Positions 42,882 to 51,651 of a stretch of DNA of 64,000 nucleotides are shown in pieces (the stretch's first letter is position 1; each line of letters opens with the position of its first letter). Origin of the DNA: an uncultured Opitutales bacterium. Lineage in GTDB: Bacteria; Verrucomicrobiota; Verrucomicrobiia; Opitutales; Intestinicryptomonadaceae. The position numbers were made by a program, and so were the translations under genes. The stretch is from NCBI GenBank assembly GCA_944389195.1, contig CALXLM010000048.1:62001-126000 (forward strand), in the 5' to 3' direction. The notes beneath the pieces are model-generated. The model saw only the letters and a program-made list of their open reading frames with translations. It was not told where the DNA came from and did no database searches.

Positions 42882-43329
42882 CTTTAAAACAAAAATCCCC
42901 GACGTTTTCGGACGTTGGAAAAAATAATGCAATCCTTTTTATAGGGGCGTGAATCCGGGCGCGATTTAAAGATTTTTAACCTGTCAATCCCGCTGCCGGA
43001 AACGCGGCGGCTGGGGGGCACTTGCGGGAGCATTGCCCTTTTGCGGCGTTTGCCTGCCGGCTTTCGGTTTTGCGTTTTTTAACGCGCGTTTGTATGAGCC
43101 GCGGGCGTGCGAGGGGAGGGGGCATGCTTCGGCATGGAAGCGGTGCGGATATTTCCGCGGCCGAAGGGAATATTGTGGCCGCAGCAGGCGCTGCGTGTAT
43201 GCCGTTCCGCCGCACTTCGCGCGGCGTAATCCGGCGATTGCGCCTTGCATCATAGGCGCGCGGGCGGCCCATATGCAGCCGACGATTCTCTTATTGACGG
43301 CCGCCGCGCGGGCGAAGAATATCGGCATC
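42882..43329. other. G/C-rich gene-free interval before the ADP-ribosylglycohydrolase
   Basis: About 450 bases. The left end must hold the AEC gene's promoter (A/T-rich, 42885-42970). The remainder is G/C-rich and is crossed by open frames with no family signature; one is simply the upstream extension of the next gene. No tRNA, repeat or strong hairpin with T run was found. Confidence 0.4.
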
Positions 43330-44868
43330 ATGAAAAAAACAAAGGAATTCCTTGCGATTGCGGCTGCCGTGTGCGCTGCGATTTTTGCGCTTTCGGGCTG
43401 TTCGGGCGAAAAAATAGAGTTAAAAAAATCCGAAATTGCCGACAAAATAAAGGGCGGTTGGGCCGGACAGATAATTGGCTGCACCTACGGCGGGCCGACG
43501 GAGTTTAAATACAAACAAAAGATAATTCCCGACGAAGTAAAAATAAAATGGGATCCAAACCGCCCGATTGCAACAGGAGTATTCGGAGGGCTTTACGACG
43601 ACCTTTATCTCGACATAACTTTTATGGACGTTTTCGAGCGTTTCGGGTTCGGCGCTCCGCGCATTGAATTCCAACGCGCAGTAGGGGAGTCCACATACTA
43701 TCTTTGGGCGGCAAACAGGGCCGCGCGCTTTGCGTGGCTCGACGGGTTTCAGCGCGGCGAACCCACTTCATGGAGGGTTAACCCGTCGTACAACGATATA
43801 GACTTTCAAATAGAGGCGGATTTTGCCGGGCTGATGGCGCCCGCGCTTCCGAACGAGGCGGTTAAATTCGCCGAACCTGCGGGCCGGTCTATAAACTCGA
43901 ACGACGGCTTTTACTGCGGCGCGTATGTTGCGGCAATGTACGCGCTGGCGTTTGTCAGCAGTGATATGGAGTATGTCGCAAGCCGGGCCCTGAAGGTTTT
44001 GCCCTCCGAAAGCCGCACGCGGAAAATGATGTCCGACGTAATCGATTGGTACAAACAAAACCCTTCGGACTGGAAGGCCGCATGGCAAAAGTTCGAGGAC
44101 GCCTACGTGAAAAAGCACGACGCCAATTTCGGAAGCTGCTATATACATGCGCCCATCAACTGCGCATACATACTGATAGGCCTTCTCTACGGCGGCGGGG
44201 ATTTCGAAAAAACAATAGACATATCCACAAGGTGCGGGCTGGATTCCGACTGCAATCCGGCGAACGCCGGAGGCATACTCGCAACCGCCATCGGCTATTC
44301 GAAAATTCCTGAGAAGTTTAGAAAGCCCCTCGAGGCTTGCAGCGACAAGCTTTTCTTGGGAACTTCGTATTCTCCCGACAAGGTTTACAAGACCGGCCTC
44401 AAGCATGCGCTCGCAGTTTTGAAGGCAAGCGGAGCCGAGTTCGACGGCGATACAATTAGCGTTCCCGTAAGGCCGTTGACGGAATTGCCGCTTGAAAGTG
44501 ACGCTCCGTCAAAAGGCGAGGTTTCGTCCAAATATGTTTCGGTAAAATTTGCGGATTCCGTGTCGGTGGAGTTTGAAGGGTGCGGAGTGGTATTATATCC
44601 GGACGAAAAATTTTGCAAAGCCTTCAAGGATTTTGCAGACTCGCAAAAACAGAGGGGATTTGCTGGCGAAATAGCCGTATTTCTCGACGGCAAAGAAGTC
44701 CGAACTGCAAAATTCTTCACCGAAAACTATCGCAATCAGCGTTCGTTTATATTTGCGGAGCGCGGTATCGAAAACGGGAAGCACAGGCTCGAGTTGAGGT
44801 TTGCAAACGCCAAAAAGGGATTCCCGGATTTTTCCGGGAGCCTACAGGTTTTCTCCCGCGTAAAATAG
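43330..44868 (+). CDS. Exported lipoprotein of the ADP-ribosylglycohydrolase (DraG-like) family
   Basis: A 512-residue predicted lipoprotein: signal MKKTKEFLAIAAAVCAAIFALSGC with a lipobox LSGC and lipidated Cys 24. Residues 30-360 carry the ADP-ribosylglycohydrolase fold: KIKGGWAGQIIGCTYGGP (40-57), GLYDDLYLDI with D90/D91, and CGLDSDCNPANAGGI (302-316) with D305/D307 as metal ligands. From about 400 a beta-rich domain follows (VSVEFEGCGVVLYPDE, HRLELRFANAKKGFPDFSG), perhaps a carbohydrate-binding-like module. The family removes ADP-ribose from proteins or small molecules in the cytoplasm; an exported form must have another substrate or role. It stands alone. Start at 43330, the Met before the signal peptide. 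Confidence 0.85.
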   Translation: MKKTKEFLAIAAAVCAAIFALSGCSGEKIELKKSEIADKIKGGWAGQIIGCTYGGPTEFKYKQKIIPDEVKIKWDPNRPIATGVFGGLYDDLYLDITFMDVFERFGFGAPRIEFQRAVGESTYYLWAANRAARFAWLDGFQRGEPTSWRVNPSYNDIDFQIEADFAGLMAPALPNEAVKFAEPAGRSINSNDGFYCGAYVAAMYALAFVSSDMEYVASRALKVLPSESRTRKMMSDVIDWYKQNPSDWKAAWQKFEDAYVKKHDANFGSCYIHAPINCAYILIGLLYGGGDFEKTIDISTRCGLDSDCNPANAGGILATAIGYSKIPEKFRKPLEACSDKLFLGTSYSPDKVYKTGLKHALAVLKASGAEFDGDTISVPVRPLTELPLESDAPSKGEVSSKYVSVKFADSVSVEFEGCGVVLYPDEKFCKAFKDFADSQKQRGFAGEIAVFLDGKEVRTAKFFTENYRNQRSFIFAERGIENGKHRLELRFANAKKGFPDFSGSLQVFSRVK

Positions 44869-45292
44869 AGTGGCGATTCGCGGCGGGAACAGGCGCAATG
44901 ACCAAAAGCGGGTCCTAAATCGCATTGAATTTAAGAATTTCGCCAAACTTGGGGGAGGGCTTTATCTGTTTTAAGGTATAGCGCCGTTTTTTTAGCTGCA
45001 TTTTTCTTTTTGTTTGGCGATATTCTTAAGCTTTTGGGGGTAATCACTCCGGCAGTTGGGCTGCGCACTTAGGCCTTTTATTGATTCGATTTGTCCAGCT
45101 GCGGACTTCTTGGTGTCGATAAGCAGTCTTGCGGGCGGTTGTTTTTTTCTAAAGACGGAGCGTGGATTCTAAAGACGGCGCATATTGCGTTTTTTGCTTG
45201 CGCGCCGAATGATGCGGGCGGCTTGCTGCGCCTACGCTGTCTGCTTTCGCAAGAAGCGTTTTATTTACATGGCGTTTCTGCGCCGGGCATAG

Positions 45293-45319
45293 CGGGTTTT
45301 GCCCGCAGTGGAAAACCCG
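45293..45319 (+). other. Perfect 8-base hairpin in the gene-free interval
   Basis: CGGGTTTT (45293-45300) pairs with AAAACCCG (45312-45319) around an 11-base loop. It lies 12 bases upstream of the orphan terminator and may belong to the same RNA. Confidence 0.45.
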
Positions 45320-45330
45320 TTTCTTTAGTC

Positions 45331-45377
45331 GGTGTACATGTGGCAAGCGCAACGTTGCCAAAGAACACCATTTTTTT
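45331..45377 (+). terminator. Orphan Rho-independent terminator
   Basis: Two nested stems, GGTGT/ACACC (45331-45335 and 45365-45369) and TGGCAA/TTGCCA (45341-45346 and 45355-45360), precede a run of seven T (45371-45377). No gene ends upstream within 460 bases on this strand, so it may end an RNA gene or a long 3' UTR. Confidence 0.65.
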
Positions 45378-45940
45378 ATCTTTGATTCGCAATTTTTGAA
45401 AAATCCCATTCATGAATAAAAATTTAAAAAAAAGCTATTTTATCGTTTGTTTTTGCGTCGGCTTTTTTAATGGATCAAAAGAACAAATTTTTTAGCCGTA
45501 AATAGCAAAATCGTAAAGGTTCTTTCTCGGTATTATGAACAAGAAACGCGCATGGGCGATTTGAAATTGTTTTACGTATGGAAATTCGCAAATTTCGGTA
45601 AATATGGCTCGACGCGCAACGGCGGCATTTTAAATGCATGATTTGATTTGGGTATTGGGCTTGGGATTTATATGTTTCGGTTTTTGCGCGGCAATTTCAA
45701 TGGAAATTTGGGCTTCGGAAGAATCAATCGGAAAAGTTTTTCGATTTTTTGCAATGGCATTTCCGAAGCTGATGTCGCTGTGCATTCCATTTTTTAAGTT
45801 GCAGCCGGTTAATTGCGGATAACGCAGAGTAAAAATTACACGCTTTTGCATTTACCGCGATTCTTATAACAAGCGATATTAAAATACCCGCTAAACTAAA
45901 ATACCCTAATACATTTATAAGCGCCGTTTTTTATTCCCGC

Positions 45941-45989
45941 GCGCAAAATATTTCGGACTTTTTGTGTGTTTGCGCGAATATTTTAGCGC
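45941..45989. repeat. Inverted repeat near the SGNH hydrolase 3' end
   Basis: GCGCAAAATATT (45941-45952) and AATATTTTAGCGC (45977-45989) are inverted copies differing by one inserted base, around a 24-base spacer. It lies 215 bases beyond the stop of the SGNH gene. No T run follows on either strand. Confidence 0.5.
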
Positions 45990-46203
45990 CCCACCGATTG
46001 CGAGGATAGGTGGCCGCGGCCCATGCGCTTGGAGAATACGGCGCAAATTCGCCATCCCGGCCCTTGCAAGCCTTGCGCCGTATGCGTATCGCATGCGCGC
46101 AAACGCCCGCGCAGGCGAGGCTGGGCATGCAACTTTATTTGCCGTGGTGGGAGGAGGCCCGTTCAGTGCATTGTGAACGAAAACCTCAAAAAGTGTTGCT
46201 TTG

Positions 46204-47118
46204 CTACATGTCGCGCGGCTGTTTAAAGGACTTTAAAGTGGACGAGGCAATGCCGCGCAGGGCCGCCGCGTCGCCGTCGTCTATTTCCGGCGGAACGTAT
46301 TTGATGTCGGCAGGATCCCTATCGAACAGAAATCCGAACCACACGCATGCCTGAAGATATTTTCCGCGCGCGTTCAGATGTATGGAATCACGGACGATTG
46401 AAAGTTTTCCGTTCTTGCCTTTTTTCCAATTCAAGTTGCCGACTACGTCGCCGGCCTGCTTGGGGAGGTCGGGCCATCTGCAATCACGCAGTTCTTCCGC
46501 AGTGTATGGCTTGAAAGGTTTGCTTTCTGCGGCGCGGTAGTTTTGTACGGCAAGCCCTGATGGGATTATTCTCAGCCCCATTTTTTTGGCGGCGCCGGCG
46601 TAGTTTTTTTCGAGGCGTTCAAACATTTCGCCCTGCGTAATGCCCCATTGCCCGCCCTCGGAAATGCGGGGATCGTCCGAACGGTACGACCATGTCTGTT
46701 GGATTACAACCTCGGCGGACGGGGCGTTTTTTCTAACGTAGTCGAATATGTTTTTTGCGTATGGGAAATACGTTTCTGGCCTCCAACTCGCGTGGCTCGC
46801 TTGCTGTATAGTCACGATGTCCCACTGTCTGCTTTTCAGTATCTCCCTAAGCGAAGCGCGCCCGTTCCTGTAAAGTTTTTTTGACGGGTCTGCCTCCTCT
46901 TCAGATATATATTTCCAGTGTCTGTGAAGCTCGCATCCGCCGTGGTTCGCGCGCTCGATAACCAGGTCGCAGCCGGGCATCGATTCTGCAATTTTAGGCA
47001 GATAGCTGAATACGCTGTCGGCAAAACTGTTGCCTATTGTAAGGACCTTCACCTCTTTCGGAAACGCGAGGCATGCGGCAAAAACCAAATAAACAAGTAC
47101 TGCAATCGACCTTTTCAT
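46204..47118 (-). CDS. Exported SGNH-type hydrolase (DUF4886-like)
   Basis: A 304-residue exported esterase-like protein. After a signal peptide (MKRSIAVLVYLVFAACLAFP) the SGNH catalytic blocks are visible: S31 in LTIGNSFADSV (block I, GNS in place of GDS) and D244/H247 in VRDSIHLNARG (block V), giving a plausible Ser-Asp-His triad; DIVTIQQASH supplies an oxyanion-type segment. Relatives are found beside glycan-degrading enzymes in gut bacteria and are thought to remove acyl groups from carbohydrates. It is divergent from the GH31-like gene (115 bases between starts), so the two may share control. The start is set at the Met preceding the signal peptide; the longer frame is implausible. Confidence 0.8.
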   Translation of the reverse strand: MKRSIAVLVYLVFAACLAFPKEVKVLTIGNSFADSVFSYLPKIAESMPGCDLVIERANHGGCELHRHWKYISEEEADPSKKLYRNGRASLREILKSRQWDIVTIQQASHASWRPETYFPYAKNIFDYVRKNAPSAEVVIQQTWSYRSDDPRISEGGQWGITQGEMFERLEKNYAGAAKKMGLRIIPSGLAVQNYRAAESKPFKPYTAEELRDCRWPDLPKQAGDVVGNLNWKKGKNGKLSIVRDSIHLNARGKYLQACVWFGFLFDRDPADIKYVPPEIDDGDAAALRGIASSTLKSFKQPRDM

Positions 47119-47233
47119 TTTGCCATAGTGTTTTTTTTGAATCTCAACAGTCAAGTAAAAAAGACTTGCGTTGAATGTTGACTGGTTAGCCATAGCATTA
47201 TAGCATGCCGCCATGATTTCAAATTTGGGACCT

Positions 47234-48841
47234 ATGAAAGGGATATCGTATTTTTTTGTTTTTTTGCTTGCCGCCATATGCGCTCACGCCGCGTCTTACA
47301 CTTCTTCAATAAAGCTTTTGGACGGCGAAAAATGGTGGGGGGGAGCCACGGCGTTGGGGCATATGCTTCCGCTTTCCGACGGCGGCAAAACCTGCGACCT
47401 GCGCAAGACGTGCTACAGCAACCAGGCCGCCCCGCTGCTTGTTTCCTCCAAGGGGAGATATATTTGGAGCGACAAGCCGTTTGCCTTTAAAATTAAGGAC
47501 GGCAGCCTTGTAATTGTTTCCGATTTCGAAAAGGTGGAGCCGGCAAAAGCTGGTAAGACGCTTAAGGACGCGTACTTGGCCGCCTCGAAAAAACATTTTC
47601 CCCCCGACGGGAAAATACCGCCTGAGGAGTTTTTCTCAAAGCCCCAGTTTAATACTTGGATTGAACTCGTAAGGAATCAGAACCAACCCGATATTGAAAA
47701 ATATGCGGAAGCGATTGTTGCCAACGGTTTCCCATGCGGCGTGATAATGATAGACGGAGGGTGGGAACGTTATTACGGAATGCTCGAATTTAGGACCGAT
47801 AGATTTCCGAATGCCAAAGCCCTAAACGAAAAGCTCCATAAAATGGGCTTTAAAGTGCTGTATTGGGTGGGGCCGTTTGTCGCCAGCGCGGGGGGAGAAT
47901 ATTTGGAATGGCGCAACGAAGGCGTTTTATTGCAGTCGAAGAAGGGCAAAAAACTCAAAAACGGCCGGCGCGACATTGCAATATGCCCGTTTTGGAGCGG
48001 ATACACCGCACTGTACGACATGACAAACAAGAAAGCGCGCGACCATTTTATTGCCCGACTCAAAAAACTTCAGTCCGATTACTCCATCGACGGTTTCAAA
48101 TTCGACGGCGGAGACAGCCATTACGTGACCTCTCCCGACATTCTTTTCGATTCGCCGGACAACGTTCCCAACGATTACACAGAGGAATGGGCGAAGATCG
48201 GGCTTGAATTTCCCTACAACGAGTACAGGGCGTGCTGGAAGATGGGCGGAAGGGCCATCGTGCAAAGGCTTCTCGACAAATACTATTCGTGGAACGATTT
48301 AAAGCTGCTCGTTCCCCATATGGTCGCGGCCGGGCTTATCGGCCATGCCTATACGTGCCCCGACATGATAGGCGGAGGCGATTACATATCGTTTTTCAAC
48401 GTGGACCAGAGCAAGCTCGACCAGAGGCTGATTGTGCGCTTCGCGCAGGCCTCCGCGCTCATGCCGATGATGCAGTTTTCCCTTGCGCCGTGGCGTGTGC
48501 TCGACAAAAAACACCTCGATTTATGCCGTCAAGCCGCGAATCTCCATGTTAAATTCGGAGATTACATTTTAAAAATGGCGCGGCACGCGTCGAAATCCGG
48601 AGAACCGATTGTTCGGGCGATGGAATACGAGTTCCCGAACCAGGGATTTGAGGAGTGCAAAGACCAGTACATGCTCGGAGACAAATATCTCGTTGCGCCG
48701 GTTCTGACTCCGGACGATTTCCGCAGCGTCAGACTTCCGGACGGCAAATGGCGCGACGAACTCGGAAATGTTTACGAGGGAGGAAAAACCGTGCGCATTG
48801 ACGCTCCCATAGAGCGCCTCCCTTATTTCGAGCGGCTCTGA
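47234..48841 (+). CDS. Secreted GH31-like alpha-glycosidase
   Basis: A 535-residue exported protein. Signal peptide MKGISYFFVFLLAAICAHA; a short beta domain; then a GH31-like barrel with QFNTWIELVRNQNQPDIEKYAEAI, CGVIMIDGGWERYYG (168-182), nucleophile candidate D291 in IDGFKFDGGD, and acid/base candidate D377 in TCPDMIGGGDYISF, followed by the C-terminal beta sandwich (DKYLVAPVLTPDD). GH31 enzymes cut alpha-linked glucose, xylose, galactose or sulfoquinovose; the specificity is not visible. It is shorter than typical GH31 (600-900), mainly in the N-terminal domain. It is divergent from the SGNH hydrolase gene, which suggests joint action on an acylated glycan. Confidence 0.82.
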   Translation: MKGISYFFVFLLAAICAHAASYTSSIKLLDGEKWWGGATALGHMLPLSDGGKTCDLRKTCYSNQAAPLLVSSKGRYIWSDKPFAFKIKDGSLVIVSDFEKVEPAKAGKTLKDAYLAASKKHFPPDGKIPPEEFFSKPQFNTWIELVRNQNQPDIEKYAEAIVANGFPCGVIMIDGGWERYYGMLEFRTDRFPNAKALNEKLHKMGFKVLYWVGPFVASAGGEYLEWRNEGVLLQSKKGKKLKNGRRDIAICPFWSGYTALYDMTNKKARDHFIARLKKLQSDYSIDGFKFDGGDSHYVTSPDILFDSPDNVPNDYTEEWAKIGLEFPYNEYRACWKMGGRAIVQRLLDKYYSWNDLKLLVPHMVAAGLIGHAYTCPDMIGGGDYISFFNVDQSKLDQRLIVRFAQASALMPMMQFSLAPWRVLDKKHLDLCRQAANLHVKFGDYILKMARHASKSGEPIVRAMEYEFPNQGFEECKDQYMLGDKYLVAPVLTPDDFRSVRLPDGKWRDELGNVYEGGKTVRIDAPIERLPYFERL

Positions 48842-49266
48842 TGCGTAGCATGCGCCTTTTCGTGCGCGGAAGCGCCGGGCGTTTGCGCGGGCCTGGAAAA
48901 TACGCGCCCGGCACGCGTGTTTTAAATCGGCGTTCCCGGCTTTGCGGGGGAATGCGGTTCTCGGAAATAAATCCTGCGGCGCCGGAACGCGGCGTTGAAA
49001 TGCGGAGACGCGCATTCGTGGCAGGTGGCGCGGAGATTTTTGGCGGCGGAAGCCCGCGCGGAAACCGCCAAAACGCGGTTAATGTTCATTCGGCGGAAGC
49101 GCAGCATTGCGCTTTTTTGAATCTCGGCAGATACGCATGGCGCGTTTTTTCCACGGTTTATGCGGAAACTTGCTTGACATTGGGGGGGCAGCGCCGTTAG
49201 CGTCTAACAAATTTCTTGTAAAAAACGTCCGTCCTATTTTAAAGCGCAGTTAATTCCACTCAAGCT
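48842..49266. other. G/C-rich gene-free interval before the GNAT gene
   Basis: About 425 bases, G/C-rich in the first 330 and A/T-richer near the GNAT start. Open frames across it lack any family signature. A TTGACA hexamer at about 49174 may be the -35 of the GNAT promoter, without a convincing -10. Confidence 0.35.
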
Positions 49267-49704
49267 ATGATAAGAAAAATAACGCCGTCCGACAGGGAGC
49301 TGTATCTGAAACTTTCGGGAATGCTTTATTCGTCCGAAGCCGTATCGGGGCCGATACCGGAAAGCCGCCGCATCGCCGCGTTTGAGGAAATGATGCGCTC
49401 CGACGCCTATCTTATCGGGGTTGTGGCCGAATGCGGCGGCGTTGCGGCGGGATACGGTTTGGCGAGCAAAATGTATTCGCAGGAGGCTGGGGGCATCGTT
49501 TTGTGGCTTGAGGAGCTGTTTATACTGCCAGAGTACCGCTCGCGCGGATTGGGAATGGAATTTTTCGAATATATGGCGAATATTTCGGGTGTTGCAAGAA
49601 TGCGCTTGGAGTTTGCGCCGGAAAATCTGCGGGCCGAATCGCTTTACAGGCGTCTCGGCTTTGTAGGCGTTCCATACAAACAGCTGATGAAAGACCTGCG
49701 ATAG
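49267..49704 (+). CDS. GNAT-family N-acetyltransferase
   Basis: A 145-residue protein. LEELFILPEYRSRGLGMEFFEYM (about 79-101) is GNAT motif A, with RSRGLG as the acetyl-CoA pyrophosphate loop, and ENLRAESLYRRLGFVGVPYKQL is motif B with the Tyr-containing helix. The N-terminus MIRKITPSDRELYLKL is typical of small GNATs. The acceptor is unknown. It is transcribed alone, about 160 bases before the SBF-type transporter on the same strand. Confidence 0.88.
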   Translation: MIRKITPSDRELYLKLSGMLYSSEAVSGPIPESRRIAAFEEMMRSDAYLIGVVAECGGVAAGYGLASKMYSQEAGGIVLWLEELFILPEYRSRGLGMEFFEYMANISGVARMRLEFAPENLRAESLYRRLGFVGVPYKQLMKDLR

Positions 49705-49863
49705 GAGGAGAGCGTCCGCGCTCTTCGCCGCTTGGCAGAGCGTAATTTTACGGCATTTGCGCCGGGTTTTTAAATATGCGCTGTTATTGCGGAGACGATG
49801 GAATCGTTTGGGGATGCTTAAAAAGTATTGATAAAAATAAGCCGGAAGTCAGTTTTGTCGGTT

Positions 49864-50865
49864 ATGAATTTTTTAAGCAGGATAGGGCTCGAACCGTTTA
49901 TAATTTGCCTTTTTGCGTCGATAGCTTTGGCATGGGCCGCTCCGGAAGTGGGAAATTTCGCGGTGGCGGGAATTTCGCTTGGAGACGCCGCTTCATGGGG
50001 CGTAGTGGGGATATTCTTTTTTTACGGGCTCAGGCTGGACCGCCGCAAGCTAAGGGCGGGGCTTGTAAATGTTAGGCTACATATCCTTGTGCATTTGTCG
50101 ACGTTCGTGCTGTTCCCGGCGATTGTATTGTGCGCGATGTCGGTTTGCGGCGCCTTTGAGGCGGAGGGGGACCTTCACTGGCTTTGGTTGGGAACGTTTT
50201 TTTTGGCTACGCTTCCGTCAACGGTATCTTCCAGCGTGGTAATGGTGTCGATAGCGGGCGGAAACATGCCTGCTGCTATTTTTAACGCGAGCATATCGAG
50301 TTTATTGGGGGTTTTTATAACGCCGCTTTGGATGAGCCTGTTCCTCGAGGGGGTGGACGGTTCGCGCGGGCTCGCGGAGGTGATTGTCAAACTTGTAGTG
50401 CAGGTGATAATTCCTGTGGTTGCGGGAATTGCGCTCAACCCGAAGTTCGGATTCTTTGCGGAGGCGCACAGGAAAGCTTTGAGAAATTTCGACCAGTTCG
50501 TAATTCTTATGATAGTCTATACGTCGTTTTGCGATTCTTTTGAAAAGCGAATGTTTTCTGGCTTTCCCGTTTCGGATTTGGTCGTTTTGTCGGCGGCGAT
50601 GGTTGTTCTGTTTTTTGCTGCGATGGCGGTGGTGTGGCTTTTCTGCCGCATCATGGGCTTCAACAGGGAGGATACGATAACCGCCGTTTTTTGCGGCTCG
50701 AAAAAGTCGCTTGTGCACGGATCTGTTATGAGCAAGGTGCTTTTCGACAATCCCGCAGTCATAGGGGTGGTACTCTTGCCTACAATGCTGTATCACGCCT
50801 ATCAACTGATCATAGTTTCGGTCATAGCGCAGAAGTTGGGAAGGCCGGGGCAAAAAGGCGCGTAG
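49864..50865 (+). CDS. SBF-like (bile acid:sodium symporter family) transporter
   Basis: A 333-residue protein with about ten hydrophobic segments. FFYGLRLDRRKLRAGL near 60-75, FLATLPSTVSSSVVMVSIAGGNMPAAIFNAS near 115-145 and CGSKKSLVHGSVMSKVLF near 280 match the SBF-like family (YfeH/SLC10A7 type), in which the S-T/S-x-x-x-x-x-x-x-G-N segment helps bind sodium. The substrate is unknown; these are not necessarily bile acid carriers. ATG at 49864 is used; an upstream TTG (49828) in frame is weaker. Confidence 0.85.
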   Translation: MNFLSRIGLEPFIICLFASIALAWAAPEVGNFAVAGISLGDAASWGVVGIFFFYGLRLDRRKLRAGLVNVRLHILVHLSTFVLFPAIVLCAMSVCGAFEAEGDLHWLWLGTFFLATLPSTVSSSVVMVSIAGGNMPAAIFNASISSLLGVFITPLWMSLFLEGVDGSRGLAEVIVKLVVQVIIPVVAGIALNPKFGFFAEAHRKALRNFDQFVILMIVYTSFCDSFEKRMFSGFPVSDLVVLSAAMVVLFFAAMAVVWLFCRIMGFNREDTITAVFCGSKKSLVHGSVMSKVLFDNPAVIGVVLLPTMLYHAYQLIIVSVIAQKLGRPGQKGA

Positions 50866-51651
50866 CTTGTTTGTTGCTATTGAACGAAACTATTTTCCGA
50901 AATGTTCTGAAAATAAAGGGCATTCCCTGAAGATGCCGATTAATCCGCCGCTGCGGGGCGGGAAGAGGCGGGCAGCAAAACTGAAACGCGTCGCGGCGGG
51001 CATTTACGGCGGAGCTTTTTTTGCGCGGGCAAAAATACCGGCATGTGTATATGGTTTTTTGGGCGCAAAAATAGCGCGAAACCGTATGATATTTAGAAGC
51101 ATGGCACCAGTTTGGTTTGGTCGAAGAACCGCCGGCACCCGCGGAAATTGTGGGGCGGTTAAGCAATCTCTATTTTGGCGCCTCGGGTGTGCGGTTTCTT
51201 CACTGCGGGCGCGTTTGCTTGCGGATTCTTTTTCTTGAATATCCGTAAATGGCTGTGCCGTTTGCGCAGAATGGCTCCGATTTGCAGGTTGCATATTTTC
51301 GCGGATTTGGCCATGCCTCCTTTTGCATGAGGCTGCAGGTTAGATTAGAATAAACAAACATGCGCGATATCCCCTTGCTTTCAGGTAGCCTGCGTATAAT
51401 GATGCAACGCCATAGGCAACCAGATAAATGGCGCGGGCGGATAAGCGCATAGATGGTAGAGTTTATTTCAGGGTTTTGGGAATAAGGTTTTTTTGCGAGT
51501 ATCAACGTATTTTTGAACTGTGTTTGATAGTATAGTTTTATTGTAAGCGACAGACTGGTCTTTTCCCTTTACTTGGGGGTTAAATTATCCTATTTATTAA
51601 TTGCTTCTTTGGCTTAATTTTTCGGCTGAATAAAGTTTTTTGGGAAAAAGA
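50866..51651. other. 0.8-kb gene-free interval
   Basis: No recognisable gene, RNA or mobile element. The left two thirds are G/C-rich with short A/T runs; the last 150 bases before the exported unknown gene are A/T-rich and probably contain its promoter, but no clear -35/-10 pair with normal spacing was found. Confidence 0.35.

Larger units (their letters stand above)
44869..46203. other. 1.3-kb gene-free interval with orphan hairpins
   Basis: No convincing gene on either strand. The best frame (45634-45822 plus, 62 residues with a hydrophobic stretch) lacks a ribosome site. The interval contains an orphan terminator at 45331-45377, a perfect 8-base hairpin at 45293-45319, a direct repeat TTCTAAAGACGG (45147 and 45167), a repeat TAAAATACCC (45880 and 45897), two copies of AGCGCCGTTTTTT (44980 and 45920), and an inverted repeat at 45941-45989. 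This pattern fits one or more unrecognised transcripts or decayed DNA. Confidence 0.5.

Noticed and set aside
45091-45399. A 102-codon plus-strand frame through the hairpin region
   Set aside because: It includes the perfect hairpin and the orphan terminator, has no ribosome site and no known family, so it is more likely non-coding.
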